Positions 29,280-38,841 are shown, counted from the first letter of the stretch. The stretch: DNA of 64,000 nt from Ancylobacter sonchi (GCF_018390695.1 NZ_JAHBGF010000010.1:310001-374000); one strand, 5' to 3'. The notes: generated by a model from the sequence alone, not told the origin. Program-made: numbers and translations.

Positions 29280-29984
29280 TTGAAGGGCGTAAAGGCGAAG
29301 TTCGGTGGCAGCAGGTTCGCAGCATGGCCGATCGCGGCGATGCTGTGGGGTGCGTTGGGATGGAGCGCACCGGCATTGGCGCAGCAGCCGCCCTCCCTGT
29401 TCGCGCCCTGGCAGGTGTCGCCGCTGCTGCCCCCACCCGATTCGGCACCTGTGCCGGTACCGCAACAGCCGCCGCTGGTGCTGCTGCTGGATGGGCTCGG
29501 CGTCTATGTCGAGACGGACTATGTCGGTGTCTCCGCGCTGGCGCGGCCACTTCGCCAGCAGGGCTTCCGGACGTTGAGCGATACACATTTTCTCAACCGG
29601 CAGGCCAGGGCGGTACCCGACGTGATCATCGGCCATTCCCTCGGCGGCTCGACGGCGCTCACTTTCGCCCGCGACCTCGTGCGCCGGGGGCACGAGGCGC
29701 CGCTGGTCATCACCGTCGATGCGGCGCCCGGTTCCCCGCCTTGCCCGGTGGCGCACTGCATCAACATTCACGGTCCCGGCTTTCCGAATGTGCGCGGCGC
29801 CCGCAACATCGACGCCTGGGCAGCGGGCGCCCGTTTCGTCAACCATGCCTCCCTGCCGACGCATCCGGCGGTGGAGGCGATGATCCTCGACCAGACGGCG
29901 GCCTTCATGATGCAGTGGCGCTCGGCGCAGGCGGAGCGCCCGTCGGAAGGGGGCGCCGGACAGTCGCGCCCGAGAGGGGGATAA
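29280..29984 (+). CDS. Exported alpha/beta-hydrolase-like protein
   Basis: A 234-residue protein with a TTG start at 29280 (AGG 7 bases upstream), the only start that includes a full signal peptide (WPIAAMLWGALGWSAPALA-Q). A Pro-rich linker follows, then the hydrolase core: LVLLLDGLGVY, the nucleophile elbow GHSLGGS (Ser within VIIGHSLGGSTAL) and APLVITVDAAPG. A His in VNHASLPTHP may complete the triad. The domain is shorter than usual lipases (about 180 residues), resembling small periplasmic hydrolases with no known substrate. It ends 55 bases before a tRNA gene. Confidence 0.7.
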   Translation: MKGVKAKFGGSRFAAWPIAAMLWGALGWSAPALAQQPPSLFAPWQVSPLLPPPDSAPVPVPQQPPLVLLLDGLGVYVETDYVGVSALARPLRQQGFRTLSDTHFLNRQARAVPDVIIGHSLGGSTALTFARDLVRRGHEAPLVITVDAAPGSPPCPVAHCINIHGPGFPNVRGARNIDAWAAGARFVNHASLPTHPAVEAMILDQTAAFMMQWRSAQAERPSEGGAGQSRPRGG

Positions 29985-30039
29985 GCAACGCCGCACTCTT
30001 GCATTCGCCGCCGGGTATGGGATGAACGATCCGGCGCTT

Positions 30040-30728
<689 letters not shown>

Positions 30729-31175
30729 ATGAAGGGGATACTGCTCTGCAACGTGATGACGATTTCCGTCGCCGCCGCTCAAACTCCTGACATGAAAGGG
30801 GATTGGATCGGCAGGACCAACACGCTCATTGCCGGCGCGGGTGGAGCGCATTGGCCGGACAGCAAGGCCGCCTGGGAGAAACCGCTCCGGGCACAGCGTG
30901 ACATCACACTTCGCATCGTTGGTCAGGATGGCCGCCGCCTCCGGGGCGAAAGCATCATTGCTGGCGACGAAGCCTCCGGCGGCAGGGTTACAACCGAACC
31001 ATTTATCGGAACCGCCTCAAAAGCTGGCGACAAGGTGATGATGGCCGACACGGATGGCTATTTCGTCGAGGATCTGTCCGATACCACGCTTGCCTATTGC
31101 TATCTTCTGGCTGGCGTCCGGCAGGCCAATGACGAGCCGGCGATCATAAGCTGCAATGACGTAACGAAACGCTGA
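30729..31175 (+). CDS. Small exported hypothetical protein
   Basis: A 148-residue protein. ATG 30729 has GAGGGG a few bases upstream. A short signal peptide (MKGILLCNVMTISVAAA-Q) precedes a compact domain with DMKGDWIGRTNTLIAGAGGAHWP, ITLRIVGQDGRRLRGE, EPFIGTA, MADTDGYFVEDL and a Cys pair (CYLL and ISCNDV). The W-G-x-N..HWP..G-Q-x-G-R-R-x-x-G pattern recurs, from memory, in small proteobacterial hypothetical proteins. It may be a lipocalin-like beta sandwich, but no function can be assigned. Confidence 0.65.
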   Translation: MKGILLCNVMTISVAAAQTPDMKGDWIGRTNTLIAGAGGAHWPDSKAAWEKPLRAQRDITLRIVGQDGRRLRGESIIAGDEASGGRVTTEPFIGTASKAGDKVMMADTDGYFVEDLSDTTLAYCYLLAGVRQANDEPAIISCNDVTKR

Positions 31176-31363
31176 TTGCTCCCCTGAGGCGGAGGCCCTG
31201 CTCCTTCTCGGGCGGAGCGGGGCCATTGTCATCTTCCGGCGATGCTGCCGGGCTCGCCCCTCCCAGGGGCGACGCCGATCCGCACCGAGCGCCTCGACTC
31301 CGCCGGCAGGATCGCACGCGCTCCACCGGGGAAGATGTGGTCCCCCAATCCTTTGGTGATTGA

Positions 31364-32866
31364 ATGTCTCGCCTCATCGACCGGCTTACGACCGAACCCG
31401 CTCCACTCGCCTGGCTGGAGCGTCAGGCATGGCATCCCTGGCTTGTCGTCGGCCTCGTCTCGATGGGCGCATTTGTCGGGCAGCTCGACGCCACGATCGT
31501 TCAGCTCGCCCTGCCGACTCTCGGACGCTATTTCGACGCGCCGCTTCAACATGTGAGCTGGATCGCGCTGTCGTATCTCGCAGCCTTCGTTTCATTCCTG
31601 CCGATCTTTGGCCGTCTGTGTGAAATGTTCGGCCGCAAGACGCTGTATATCGCCGGCTACCTCATTTTCATCCTCGCCAGCGCCCTGTGCGGTTTCGCGT
31701 CCAGTTTCGAGCAACTGGTGACCTTCCGCTTCCTGCAGGGCGTGGGTGGCTCGCTGCTCGGCGCCAACAGCATTTCGATCCTGGTGAAGACGGTCTCGCC
31801 GGCGCAGCGAGGACGGGCGCTCGGCTGGTTCGCGGCAGCTCAGGCGGTGGGTATGAGCGCGGGCCCGGTGCTGGGTGGCTTGCTTCTCGCGACGTTCGGC
31901 TGGCGATGGATCTTCTGGCTCACCGTCCCGTTTGGTGCCTTGGCCGTCGTCATTGGCTGGCTGGCGTTGCCTCGAAGCAGCGGCACGCGGCCGGACCGCG
32001 CCTTCGACTGGGGCGGGGCGCTGCTGATCGGTCCCGCTCTGATACTGATCGTGGCAGTACTCAACCATGTCTCGAGCTGGGGGCTGAGTTCCCCGGCGAC
32101 GCTCGGCAGTCTTGCGGTGGCGGCGCTGTTGCTCGTGTTGCTGGTGCGGCGCGAACGCATCTTCCGCGCGCCGCTGATCGATCCCACCCTGTTCCGAAGC
32201 ATTGCGTTCTGTAGTGCGGCGGCCGGAGTGGCTCTCGGTTATGCGCAGCTGTTCGGCATGTTCTTTCTTATGTCCTTCGCGCAAGGGCACGGCTTCGGCG
32301 AGCCGCCCGGTACGGCCGGCCTTCACCTCGCAATCATTCCGGTAGCCATCGGGCTCACGGCACCGTTCAGCAGCACGGTGAAGGAGTGGTTGGGCGAACG
32401 CCGGGTCGGCATGGTGAGCATGGCGCTGAGCTTCCTGGCCGTTGTCCTTCTGTTTTCCACTCTCGGACGGGTGGAGGACCATCGACTTTCCGACGGCATC
32501 GCCTATGCACTGTTCGGCATCGGTCTCGGCCTCTTCATCGCCCCCAATAACCAAGTGGCGATCGCGGCAGTGCCGCCAGAGTTGTCGGGCCCTGCCGGTT
32601 CGTTGCTCAACCTGATGCGCGCGCTGGGAACCTGTCTCGGTGTTGCCGGCGGCGCAACCATGCTCACGCTGAATCTGGAAGCCCCGGATGGGATATCGCG
32701 CACATGGCTTTCTTCAAGCGGTGCAGACATGCTCCTCGCGGTGCGCGACAGCCTGCCGCTGCTTGGGGCCGTCGTGGTGCTCGCGGGCTTTGCCGCCTGG
32801 TACGCCGCGCGGAGGATGGAGCGCCAAGGCGCGAGCGCCAGGCCGACCTCGGGCAAAGCTGCTTGA
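31364..32866 (+). CDS. MFS transporter, DHA2 (EmrB/QacA) drug-export family
   Basis: A 500-residue permease with about 14 hydrophobic segments. The DHA2 motif LDATIVQLALPTLGRYF is in the first segment, the RLCEMFGRKTLYIAGYLIF loop carries motif A, and QAVGMSAGPVLGGLLLATFGWRWIFW carries motif C of exporters. It probably expels hydrophobic toxicants using the proton gradient. No HlyD/EmrA adaptor is adjacent, so it likely works alone in the inner membrane. The ribosome-binding site is weak, and the gene stands alone in accessory DNA. Confidence 0.92.
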   Translation: MSRLIDRLTTEPAPLAWLERQAWHPWLVVGLVSMGAFVGQLDATIVQLALPTLGRYFDAPLQHVSWIALSYLAAFVSFLPIFGRLCEMFGRKTLYIAGYLIFILASALCGFASSFEQLVTFRFLQGVGGSLLGANSISILVKTVSPAQRGRALGWFAAAQAVGMSAGPVLGGLLLATFGWRWIFWLTVPFGALAVVIGWLALPRSSGTRPDRAFDWGGALLIGPALILIVAVLNHVSSWGLSSPATLGSLAVAALLLVLLVRRERIFRAPLIDPTLFRSIAFCSAAAGVALGYAQLFGMFFLMSFAQGHGFGEPPGTAGLHLAIIPVAIGLTAPFSSTVKEWLGERRVGMVSMALSFLAVVLLFSTLGRVEDHRLSDGIAYALFGIGLGLFIAPNNQVAIAAVPPELSGPAGSLLNLMRALGTCLGVAGGATMLTLNLEAPDGISRTWLSSSGADMLLAVRDSLPLLGAVVVLAGFAAWYAARRMERQGASARPTSGKAA

Positions 32867-32961
32867 TTGATCGACGCAAGGATCTCGCAAGTTCGAATGG
32901 CGCTTTGACAGGACGTATCGCGCCAGAAGCTGGGCTCCCGACGGCGTCTCTATAGCGGACT

Positions 32962-33858
32962 CTAGCGCACCATCCGCTCCCGCAGGCGCGGAGCGGTCCA
33001 GTCGAGGAAGCTCCGCACTTTCAGCGGCAGGGGATCAATTGGGGCATGGAGGAGGTTCACCGGCAGCGGCTCCGGAGCGAACGCCGCCAGCAGCTCCTGC
33101 AACTCGCCGGAGCGCAATTGGTCATCTACCTGATAGGACAGAACGCGGATGATGCCGACGCCCGCCAGTGCCGCCTGGATGGCAGCCTCCGTCGTGTTGA
33201 CCGCGAGTTTGGCGCGCGGCTCGACAGCGAACGCCGTGCTGTCACGCCGGTAGCGCCATTCCGGCGCGGTCGCGAAACCTTGGAAGCTGATGCTGTCATG
33301 CGCAGCAAGATCGTCCGGCTGGTGCGGCACGCCCCGCCGCGCCAGATAGGCCGGGCTCGCGCAGATCACCCGGCGCACCGCGCCGACACGCCTCGCGACC
33401 AGCGCGCTGTCCGCCAGATGCCCGATACGCAGGGCCACGTCGATATGCTCGTCGGCCAAGCTGACCTGGCGGTCGGCAAGTGTGAGGCGCAGATTGATTT
33501 CCGGTTGCTCCCTGAGAAACTCAAGCGCGATCGGCAGCATATGGCGTTCGCCGAAGGTGATCGGCGCGGTCACGTGCAGCCCTCCACGCAGCGCGCCATA
33601 GTCGCCGGAGGCCTGCCGTTCGGCTGCCTCCAGGTCCTCCAGGATGCGACGTGACGCGGCGACGAAGGCACGCCCTTCCTCTGTCAGCGCGAGGCCGCGG
33701 CTGGTGCGCAAAAGCAGACGCACGCCAAGGTGCTTTTCAAGGTCGCCGACCTTGCGGCTGACCGTGGCCAGCGGTGCGTGAAGTTGCCGTGCCCCCGCCG
33801 AGAGGCTGCCGGCCTCGACTACCGCCAGCAGTACCGACATCGCCTCGAAACGATCCAT
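32962..33858 (-). CDS. LysR-family transcriptional regulator
   Basis: A 298-residue LTTR. Winged-helix N-terminus MDRFEAMSVLLAVVEAGSLSAGARQLHAPLATVSRKVGDLEKHLG, then a LysR substrate-binding domain starting near residue 92 (GLHVTAPITFGERHMLP). It belongs to the AaeR/DmlR-like subgroup by its RFEAMSVLLAVVEAGS opening. It is divergent from the metallo-hydrolase gene at 33986 with a 127-base gap, so it likely controls that gene. Its stop TAG lies in CTAGAGT, similar to the repeat termini elsewhere. Confidence 0.93.
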   Translation of the reverse strand: MDRFEAMSVLLAVVEAGSLSAGARQLHAPLATVSRKVGDLEKHLGVRLLLRTSRGLALTEEGRAFVAASRRILEDLEAAERQASGDYGALRGGLHVTAPITFGERHMLPIALEFLREQPEINLRLTLADRQVSLADEHIDVALRIGHLADSALVARRVGAVRRVICASPAYLARRGVPHQPDDLAAHDSISFQGFATAPEWRYRRDSTAFAVEPRAKLAVNTTEAAIQAALAGVGIIRVLSYQVDDQLRSGELQELLAAFAPEPLPVNLLHAPIDPLPLKVRSFLDWTAPRLRERMVR

Positions 33859-33985
33859 GGCGTCCTTCCGAAATTTGAGAGCTTACCTTCCGAAATGGCA
33901 GGATACCTCGTCAAATTCGGATGCCCTAGCCTGCTCTTGGGAGGACTGACCGGCTCTCCTATGTCAATGATCGGGGGAGTGTGCC

Positions 33986-34987
33986 GTGTCTCAGCTGTCT
34001 CGTCGTGCCTTTGCCAGCGGCCTTCCTTTCGGCCTCGTCGGAGGGAGTCTCCTTTGGGGAGGCCTGAGCGGTGGCGGACCAACGCCGGCCTTCGGCGCGA
34101 CGCAAGATACTCCGGCGACGTCCGCGACGCCGGCCAGCGTGACGCCGCTCGCGCAGATCCGCATCGGCCGCTTTACCGTGACCGCGCTGACGGATGGGTA
34201 TGCCGACATGCCCTACACCTTCTTCCCGGGACGCGACGCCACCGAGGTCGAGCAGGCGGCAAAAGCGCAATTCACCGCCCGGCCGAGCGGCGTGCGGTTT
34301 CTGTTCAACCAGTATCTCGTCGAGGATGGCGAGCGCCGCATCCTGATCGACGCAGGTCCGGCGGGGTCGATCGGGCAGACCGGCGCGCTGCCGCGGGCGC
34401 TTGGCGCGCTCGGCCTGCAACGCGACCAGATCGACGCGGTGATCGTCACGCATATGCACCAGGACCATATGGGCGGGCTTATCGCCGGGGGTAAGAACAA
34501 CTACCCGAAGGCGGAACTCTATATCGACCGGCGCGACGTCACTTATTGGACGGATCCGGCTAAGCGCAACGGAGCGCCTGATTATCTGCAGACAAGCTTC
34601 CGCATGGCGGGCGAGGTCGTGCGCCTTTACCCGAAACTGCAGGCGATAGACGGCGAGCGTGAGATCGTGCCGGGCGTCTCCATCGTCGACCTCACCGGCC
34701 ATACCCCCGGCCATATCGGCGTACGGGTCGAGGATGGCGGCCAGAGCCTGATCATGGTCTCCGACATGATCTTTCCGGTCGTGCACCCTGGGGCGACCGA
34801 TGTCTTCTTCCTGTTCGAGCAGGACCGCGCGGCGGCCAAGGCCATGCGCGACCGCTTCTTTCCCCGCGCCGCCTCGGAAGGCGCGCTCATCGCCGCGACG
34901 CACATGCCCTTCCCTGGGCTTGGCAGGATCGTCAATGATCGCGGTCAGATGCGCTGGCAGGTAGCGGACTGGGCCTTGCAGAACTGA
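33986..34987 (+). CDS. TAT-exported MBL-fold metallo-hydrolase
   Basis: A 333-residue metallo-beta-lactamase-fold enzyme. GTG start at 33986 opens a twin-arginine signal (SRRAFASGLPFGLVGGSLLWGG, cleavage near AFGA). The metal-binding HxHxDH is HMHQDHMGG, with later ligands in LTGHTPGH, SDMIFP and the final ATHMPFPG. Family members include lactonases, arylsulfatases and thiol-ester hydrolases; the substrate is unknown. Export to the periplasm in folded, metal-loaded form fits the TAT signal. It is divergent from a LysR regulator and followed after 49 bases by a PNPOx-like gene. Confidence 0.92.
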   Translation: MSQLSRRAFASGLPFGLVGGSLLWGGLSGGGPTPAFGATQDTPATSATPASVTPLAQIRIGRFTVTALTDGYADMPYTFFPGRDATEVEQAAKAQFTARPSGVRFLFNQYLVEDGERRILIDAGPAGSIGQTGALPRALGALGLQRDQIDAVIVTHMHQDHMGGLIAGGKNNYPKAELYIDRRDVTYWTDPAKRNGAPDYLQTSFRMAGEVVRLYPKLQAIDGEREIVPGVSIVDLTGHTPGHIGVRVEDGGQSLIMVSDMIFPVVHPGATDVFFLFEQDRAAAKAMRDRFFPRAASEGALIAATHMPFPGLGRIVNDRGQMRWQVADWALQN

Positions 34988-35036
34988 GATTCGCCGCCGC
35001 GCGCTCCGCTCCGGCGGCCGCGGAGATAGGACTCAC

Positions 35037-35711
35037 ATGGCCACAAGATATCTCGATATCGCCACGACGCCTTCCGTTGCCGCCGCGCAGGAGCACTATG
35101 GCAGCGCGGAGCAATGGGCGCGGATAGGAGCGCGTGGCGAGCCCGACGATGCCGGTAGGCGCCAGCGCCTCGGTCCGCCGGAACAGGCCTTCATCGCTGC
35201 GTGCGACGGCTTCTATCTCGCCAGCGTGTCGGAGACCGGCTGGCCCTACGTGCAATATCGTGGCGGGCCGGCGGGTTTTCTCGCCACCATCGACCCATCA
35301 ACGCTGGGCTTCGCGGATTTTCGTGGCAACCGGCAATACATCACCACCGGCAATGTGCAGGCGAATGACCGAGTCTCGCTGTTTCTGATGGACTATGCGC
35401 ACCGGCGGCGCCTCAAGATCTTCGGCCGCATGACCATCATCGACGCCCTGGACGACCCGGCGCTGACGGCGAAGCTGGCCGTGCCCGGCTATCCCGGCCG
35501 GGTAGAGCGGCTCGCCCTCATCGCGGTGGAGGCGTTCGACTGGAACTGCCCGCAGCACATCACACCGCGCTTCACGCAGGACGAGTTCGAGGTCGCGCTC
35601 GCCCCCGTACGCGACGAACTCGCCGTCCTGCGACGCGAGAATGAACGTCTGCACCGCGAACTGCAGAGCGTCGCGAGACGTCGAGGAGATGACGCGGGAA
35701 GCGCGAGTTGA
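35037..35711 (+). CDS. Pyridoxamine 5'-phosphate oxidase-like flavin-binding protein
   Basis: A 224-residue protein with a split-barrel FMN-binding domain: FYLASVSETGWPYVQYRGGPAGFLATIDP, GNRQYITTGNVQANDRVSLFLMDYAHRRRLKIFGR and the ending VEAFDWNCPQHITPRF are characteristic of the PNPOx-related proteins often fused or linked to oxidoreductases. A charged C-terminal helix (VRDELAVLRRENERLHRELQ) may mediate coiled-coil dimerisation. It probably is a flavin-dependent reductase or detoxification enzyme rather than a vitamin B6 enzyme. Adjacent to, and probably cotranscribed with, the metallo-hydrolase. Confidence 0.85.
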   Translation: MATRYLDIATTPSVAAAQEHYGSAEQWARIGARGEPDDAGRRQRLGPPEQAFIAACDGFYLASVSETGWPYVQYRGGPAGFLATIDPSTLGFADFRGNRQYITTGNVQANDRVSLFLMDYAHRRRLKIFGRMTIIDALDDPALTAKLAVPGYPGRVERLALIAVEAFDWNCPQHITPRFTQDEFEVALAPVRDELAVLRRENERLHRELQSVARRRGDDAGSAS

Positions 35712-35752
35712 AGCGTGACGAGCATGTCATGCGCACCTGGTCGCCGCGATGG

Positions 35753-35804
35753 CTAGAGCGGTCGCACGGAGCCTCAGATTTCCGTCTGCTCCAATAGGCT
35801 CTAG
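35753..35804. repeat. Short repeat with CTAGAGC/GCTCTAG ends
   Basis: A 52-base element bounded by the same inverted heptamers as the element at 20411-20517, with an internal imperfect palindrome (ACGGA...TCCGT). Its right end contains the stop codon of an integrase remnant on the minus strand. Confidence 0.6.
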
Positions 35805-36000
35805 GCACCGCCGACCTCGATTCCCAGATGCCGCAGGGTGCTATCGAGCTTGGTATGGCTGGGCAGAAGCTGGCAGGCACGGAGTTCCCCGCCCGCTCGT
35901 AAAGGCAGGAGGCCTTTGTCCACCGCAAGCTATCCGTGTCGTAATCCTCCGGTCGAGGCCCGCCTGGCTGCCCAATGTGTCGATGGAGCGCCTGGTCCCG
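35801..36000 (-). pseudogene. Tyrosine recombinase (phage integrase family) remnant, frameshifted
   Basis: On the minus strand one frame reads PEDYDTDSLRWTKASCLYERAGN, and then a second frame continues LRACQLLPSHTKLDSTLRHLGIEVGGA before TAG. Together these match the catalytic end of an integrase (usual form THSLRRTKA...N-LRAVQLLLGHTKLDSTVRYLGIEVDDA), including the T-x-S-L-R and G-H-T-K boxes, but G-H is now S-H and at least one frameshift lies between. The N-terminal half is missing. The usual catalytic Tyr is replaced by His (LRHLG for VRYLG). The left boundary at 36000 is approximate. The rest of the 35712-36197 gap shows nothing else. Confidence 0.8.
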
Positions 36001-36197
36001 CGAAAGTTAGCACCAACGCCTGGTCGAAAACCGCGCCTCGCAAGCGCAACGCGCCATTTGCGGACATCGCGCCAACTGCCAAAATCGGCCAATCATAGCC
36101 TTGGGAATTTCTCGCGCGGTAGGCGGATGCGTGATACGCTGCAACTATAGGTTCGAAGTGGGGTCGTTTCTGCTCTGACGGTCGAAAGGCTGGGGGA

Positions 36198-36974
36198 ATG
36201 ACTGGCTATGCACTGGACAATTCCTGGGCCAAGGCCGAGCGACGCCTTTCGTTACTGGAGCAGCATCTCGATCCCATGACGCAGCGCCGCCTGGCAGCGC
36301 TTGGCGTTGCGGGCGGAGCGCATTGCCTTGAAATTGGTGCAGGCGGCGGATCGGTCGCACGGTGGCTGGCGGACTGCGTAGGGCAGACCGGCCGTGTCGT
36401 TGCGACCGACATCAATATCAGCCTGCTCAAGGGGCTGGCAGCGGACAATGTCGAAACCATCGTGCACGATATCCTTGCTGGAGGCCCGCCCGGCGGTCCC
36501 TTCGATTTCGTCCATGCGCGTTGGTTGCTCCACCACCTTCCCGATCCTGAGCAGGCGATCAGGAACATGATCAGCGTGCTCCGGCCCGGCGGCTGGCTCA
36601 TGCTTGAGGAGGTGGACTTCTTTCCCGTTCACGCCTCGGATAGCGAGACCTACACGCGATTTATGGTCGCTCTTACGGACAATGTGGTCCGTGCGTCGGG
36701 TCGCGACTGCTTCTGGGCTCGCGCCCTTCCCGCGATGGTGGCGCGCCAAGGGTTGCGAAGCGTAGCCGGCGAGGGCGATTTCTCGATTATCCAGGGCGGA
36801 TCGCCCACGGCCGAGTTCTTCATCCTCACGGCCGAGCAGATGCGCGAACGCATGGTCGCCTCTGGAGAGATCACTGAAGCGCGGCTCGACGAGGCGGTAG
36901 GTCTGCTCAGTTCACCGGATTTCTGGGCCTTCGGTGGTGGCGGTGTTGCCATCTGGGGGCAGCGCACCGACTAA
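36198..36974 (+). CDS. Class I SAM-dependent methyltransferase
   Basis: A 258-residue methyltransferase. Motif I is LEIGAGGGSVARWLAD (near residue 41), motif II VVATDINISLL, motif III region FDFVHARWLLHHLPDPEQAI, followed by LRPGGWLMLEEVDFFP. It belongs to the general Methyltransf_11/31 type with no visible substrate specificity; small molecules or quinones are typical. ATG 36198 has a GGGGG run close upstream. It stands alone between an integrase remnant and a degenerate region. Confidence 0.9.
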   Translation: MTGYALDNSWAKAERRLSLLEQHLDPMTQRRLAALGVAGGAHCLEIGAGGGSVARWLADCVGQTGRVVATDINISLLKGLAADNVETIVHDILAGGPPGGPFDFVHARWLLHHLPDPEQAIRNMISVLRPGGWLMLEEVDFFPVHASDSETYTRFMVALTDNVVRASGRDCFWARALPAMVARQGLRSVAGEGDFSIIQGGSPTAEFFILTAEQMRERMVASGEITEARLDEAVGLLSSPDFWAFGGGGVAIWGQRTD

Positions 36975-37651
36975 GCGGCAGGATGCCGGCGGCGACCACG
37001 GGTTGCCAACTTCAGTTTTCGTCCTTCGCCGCCTGGCTCGAGGGGAGGGCTCACGCAGGCTCCCCGATCTGGCCGATGACCTGCGAGGCGATCTCGAGCT
37101 TAGAGGGAAAGCTGCCGCCGCCGAGTGGACTGGGCTCGGCACCCACTTCAGCGCGTCATCAGGGAGGTCGGCGAGCCTTGCTCCCGCAAAGCGCGGCTTG
37201 ACTGCGCGCGATAGTGCGGATGTGCCTCTCGTGGCAGTGATCGTCGATCACACGCCGCACCCACATCAGTAGGCCCCTCTCCCTTTACATGTCCGCGTTG
37301 CTGAAACAGCTCGCGGGTCACAAGCGGCACAGGCGACTTACAGCGCTTGAGCGGGCCGCTGCGTTGATCGGCAACTAAATTTCGGCCGAATGTCGGCGGC
37401 GCTTTTCCCGCATGGAGGGCCATCGAACGTGCCGAGGCGTCGCTGACGTTGCGGGCCTACATGTTTTGGTGCGGGGCGGACGGTGGGATCGCCTGGACAT
37501 TGCCGGTTCCGGTGCAGTGCGACCTCCGCATGGCGGAAGCACCCGCTTGTCAGGCGAGCCGTGTGTCGGCAATGTCCGCTCAACAGGACGCTCGCGGATA
37601 TATGTCGGGGTGTCGTTTCGTCGGATAGAAGGACAGGAGAAGTCCAGGATC
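36975..37651. other. Degenerate region of about 680 bases, no intact gene
   Basis: Many short frames, none intact. On the minus strand around 37055-37200 two overlapping frames give coherent fragments (ARLADLPDDALKWVPSP in one; PLGGGSFPSKLEIASQV then IGQIGEPA and a stop in the other), as expected for a decayed gene with a frameshift, but I do not recognise the protein. The remainder shows no domain, RNA or repeat I can support. The last part is the leader of the L,D-transpeptidase-like gene. Confidence 0.5.
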
Positions 37652-38362
37652 ATGAATATGGACGGTGGGAATGGCGATGCCGGCGGGATCGACGCAAGTA
37701 CCCTGCCCGGACGCCGGACGGGGCTTCTCAGCCGCCGGTCGTTTTTGGCCGGCTCGGCCGTCGGCCTCGGCGCATTCGGACTGGCAGGCTGCGCGACGCC
37801 CGACGGCATGAGCCTCGCCGAGGCGCAGAAACTCTACGGTCCGGTGCCCGAGGAGAAATTCCCGATCCCGGCGGTCGACGTCACCAAGGTCGATCGGAAA
37901 TATTACCGCCGGACCGTGCGCTACGAGACCGAGGAAGCGCCCGGTACGATCATTGTCGATCCCGGCAATTACTACGTCTACCGCGTCGAGGAGGATGGGC
38001 AGGCCACACGCTATGGCGCCAATGTCGGCCGCGACGGGTTCCGGTGGAGCGGTGACGCCTATGTCGGGCGCAAAAGCGAATGGGCGACCTGGACACCGCC
38101 CAAGGAGATGATCCAGCGCCAGCCCGAGGCCGCCAAATACGCCCGCGGCATGCCGGGCGGCCTCGACAACCCGCTCGGCGCCCGCACGCTTCATCTCTAT
38201 CAGAACGGCGTCTACACGCTGTACACCATCTACGCCACCAGCGATCCCGAATCGATCGGCTCAGGGGTCACCAGCGGCTGTGTGGGCCTGCTGAGCCAGG
38301 ACATGATCGACCTGTACGATCGCACGCCGGTCAAGACGAAGGTGGTCGTCCTGCCGGCATAG
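37652..38362 (+). CDS. TAT-exported L,D-transpeptidase (YkuD) family protein
   Basis: A 236-residue protein. ATG 37652 is close after AGGA, with ATG 37658 a near alternative. A twin-arginine signal (LSRRSFLAGSAVGLGAFGLAGCATP) ends in a possible lipobox (LAGC), so it may be a lipoprotein. The YkuD domain is recognised from GTIIVDPGNYYVYRVEEDG, YGANVGRDGF, ARTLHLY, DPESIGSGVTSGCVGL and MIDLYDRTPVKTKVVVL. The nucleophile Cys is kept, but the usual SHGCIR is TSGCVG: the preceding His is replaced by Ser and the Arg after it by Gly. This type of enzyme makes 3-3 peptidoglycan crosslinks or anchors proteins. The departure is also seen in a known subgroup of secreted alphaproteobacterial members, to my recollection. 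Confidence 0.88.
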   Translation: MNMDGGNGDAGGIDASTLPGRRTGLLSRRSFLAGSAVGLGAFGLAGCATPDGMSLAEAQKLYGPVPEEKFPIPAVDVTKVDRKYYRRTVRYETEEAPGTIIVDPGNYYVYRVEEDGQATRYGANVGRDGFRWSGDAYVGRKSEWATWTPPKEMIQRQPEAAKYARGMPGGLDNPLGARTLHLYQNGVYTLYTIYATSDPESIGSGVTSGCVGLLSQDMIDLYDRTPVKTKVVVLPA

Positions 38363-38435
38363 CAGCTATCAGCCGTCGGTTCAGGCGTCGCCGATACGGG
38401 CAACGTGCCATGAACGGACATTGGGAACTCGTCTG

Positions 38436-38745
38436 AACCGGACGTTTGGCCTGCGGCCGGTTCTGTTTCCTCGAATTCGACGGGGCTCAGGTAGCCCAGC
38501 GTCGGGTTCCTGCGCCGGCGATTGTGGAAGCGTATGATGTCGTCGAACACGTCGGCTCTCGCGTCGCCCCTCTTCCTGTAGACCTTGCGCGCCGTGCGCA
38601 AGGTCTTGATCGACGAGAAGAGGCTCTCCGTTGCAGCATTATTGTCCCCGACGTTGCCCGTGTGGTTCATCGAGAAGGTGATGCCGAGATCGGCCATTCG
38701 GCACTGAAACCGTTCGTTGGCGTATGGGCTGAGCCTCCGTCGTCG
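38436..38745 (-). pseudogene. IS3-family transposase (OrfB) C-terminal remnant
   Basis: The minus-strand frame reads YANERFQCRMADLGITFSMNHTGNVGDNNAATESLFSSIKT...RTARKVYRKR...ADVFDDIIRFHNRRRRNPTLGYLSPVEFEE, which is the C-terminal third of an IS3-type transposase, including the last catalytic Glu region (AATESLFSS). The first two catalytic Asp residues and OrfA are missing, and the sequence just before YANERF (usual SDRGSQY) is scrambled. No inverted repeats were recognised, and the frame runs on past the normal end. The surrounding 38363-38841 stretch has no other supportable gene. Confidence 0.85.
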
Positions 38746-38841
38746 CATTCCCGTCTTCCGGTCCCTTCGACACGTTGTCCCGGTATCCGCGAAGCCGGCA
38801 GCGACGCGGCTCCGTCGTCGGAGGCGATACGCGTCGATCCG

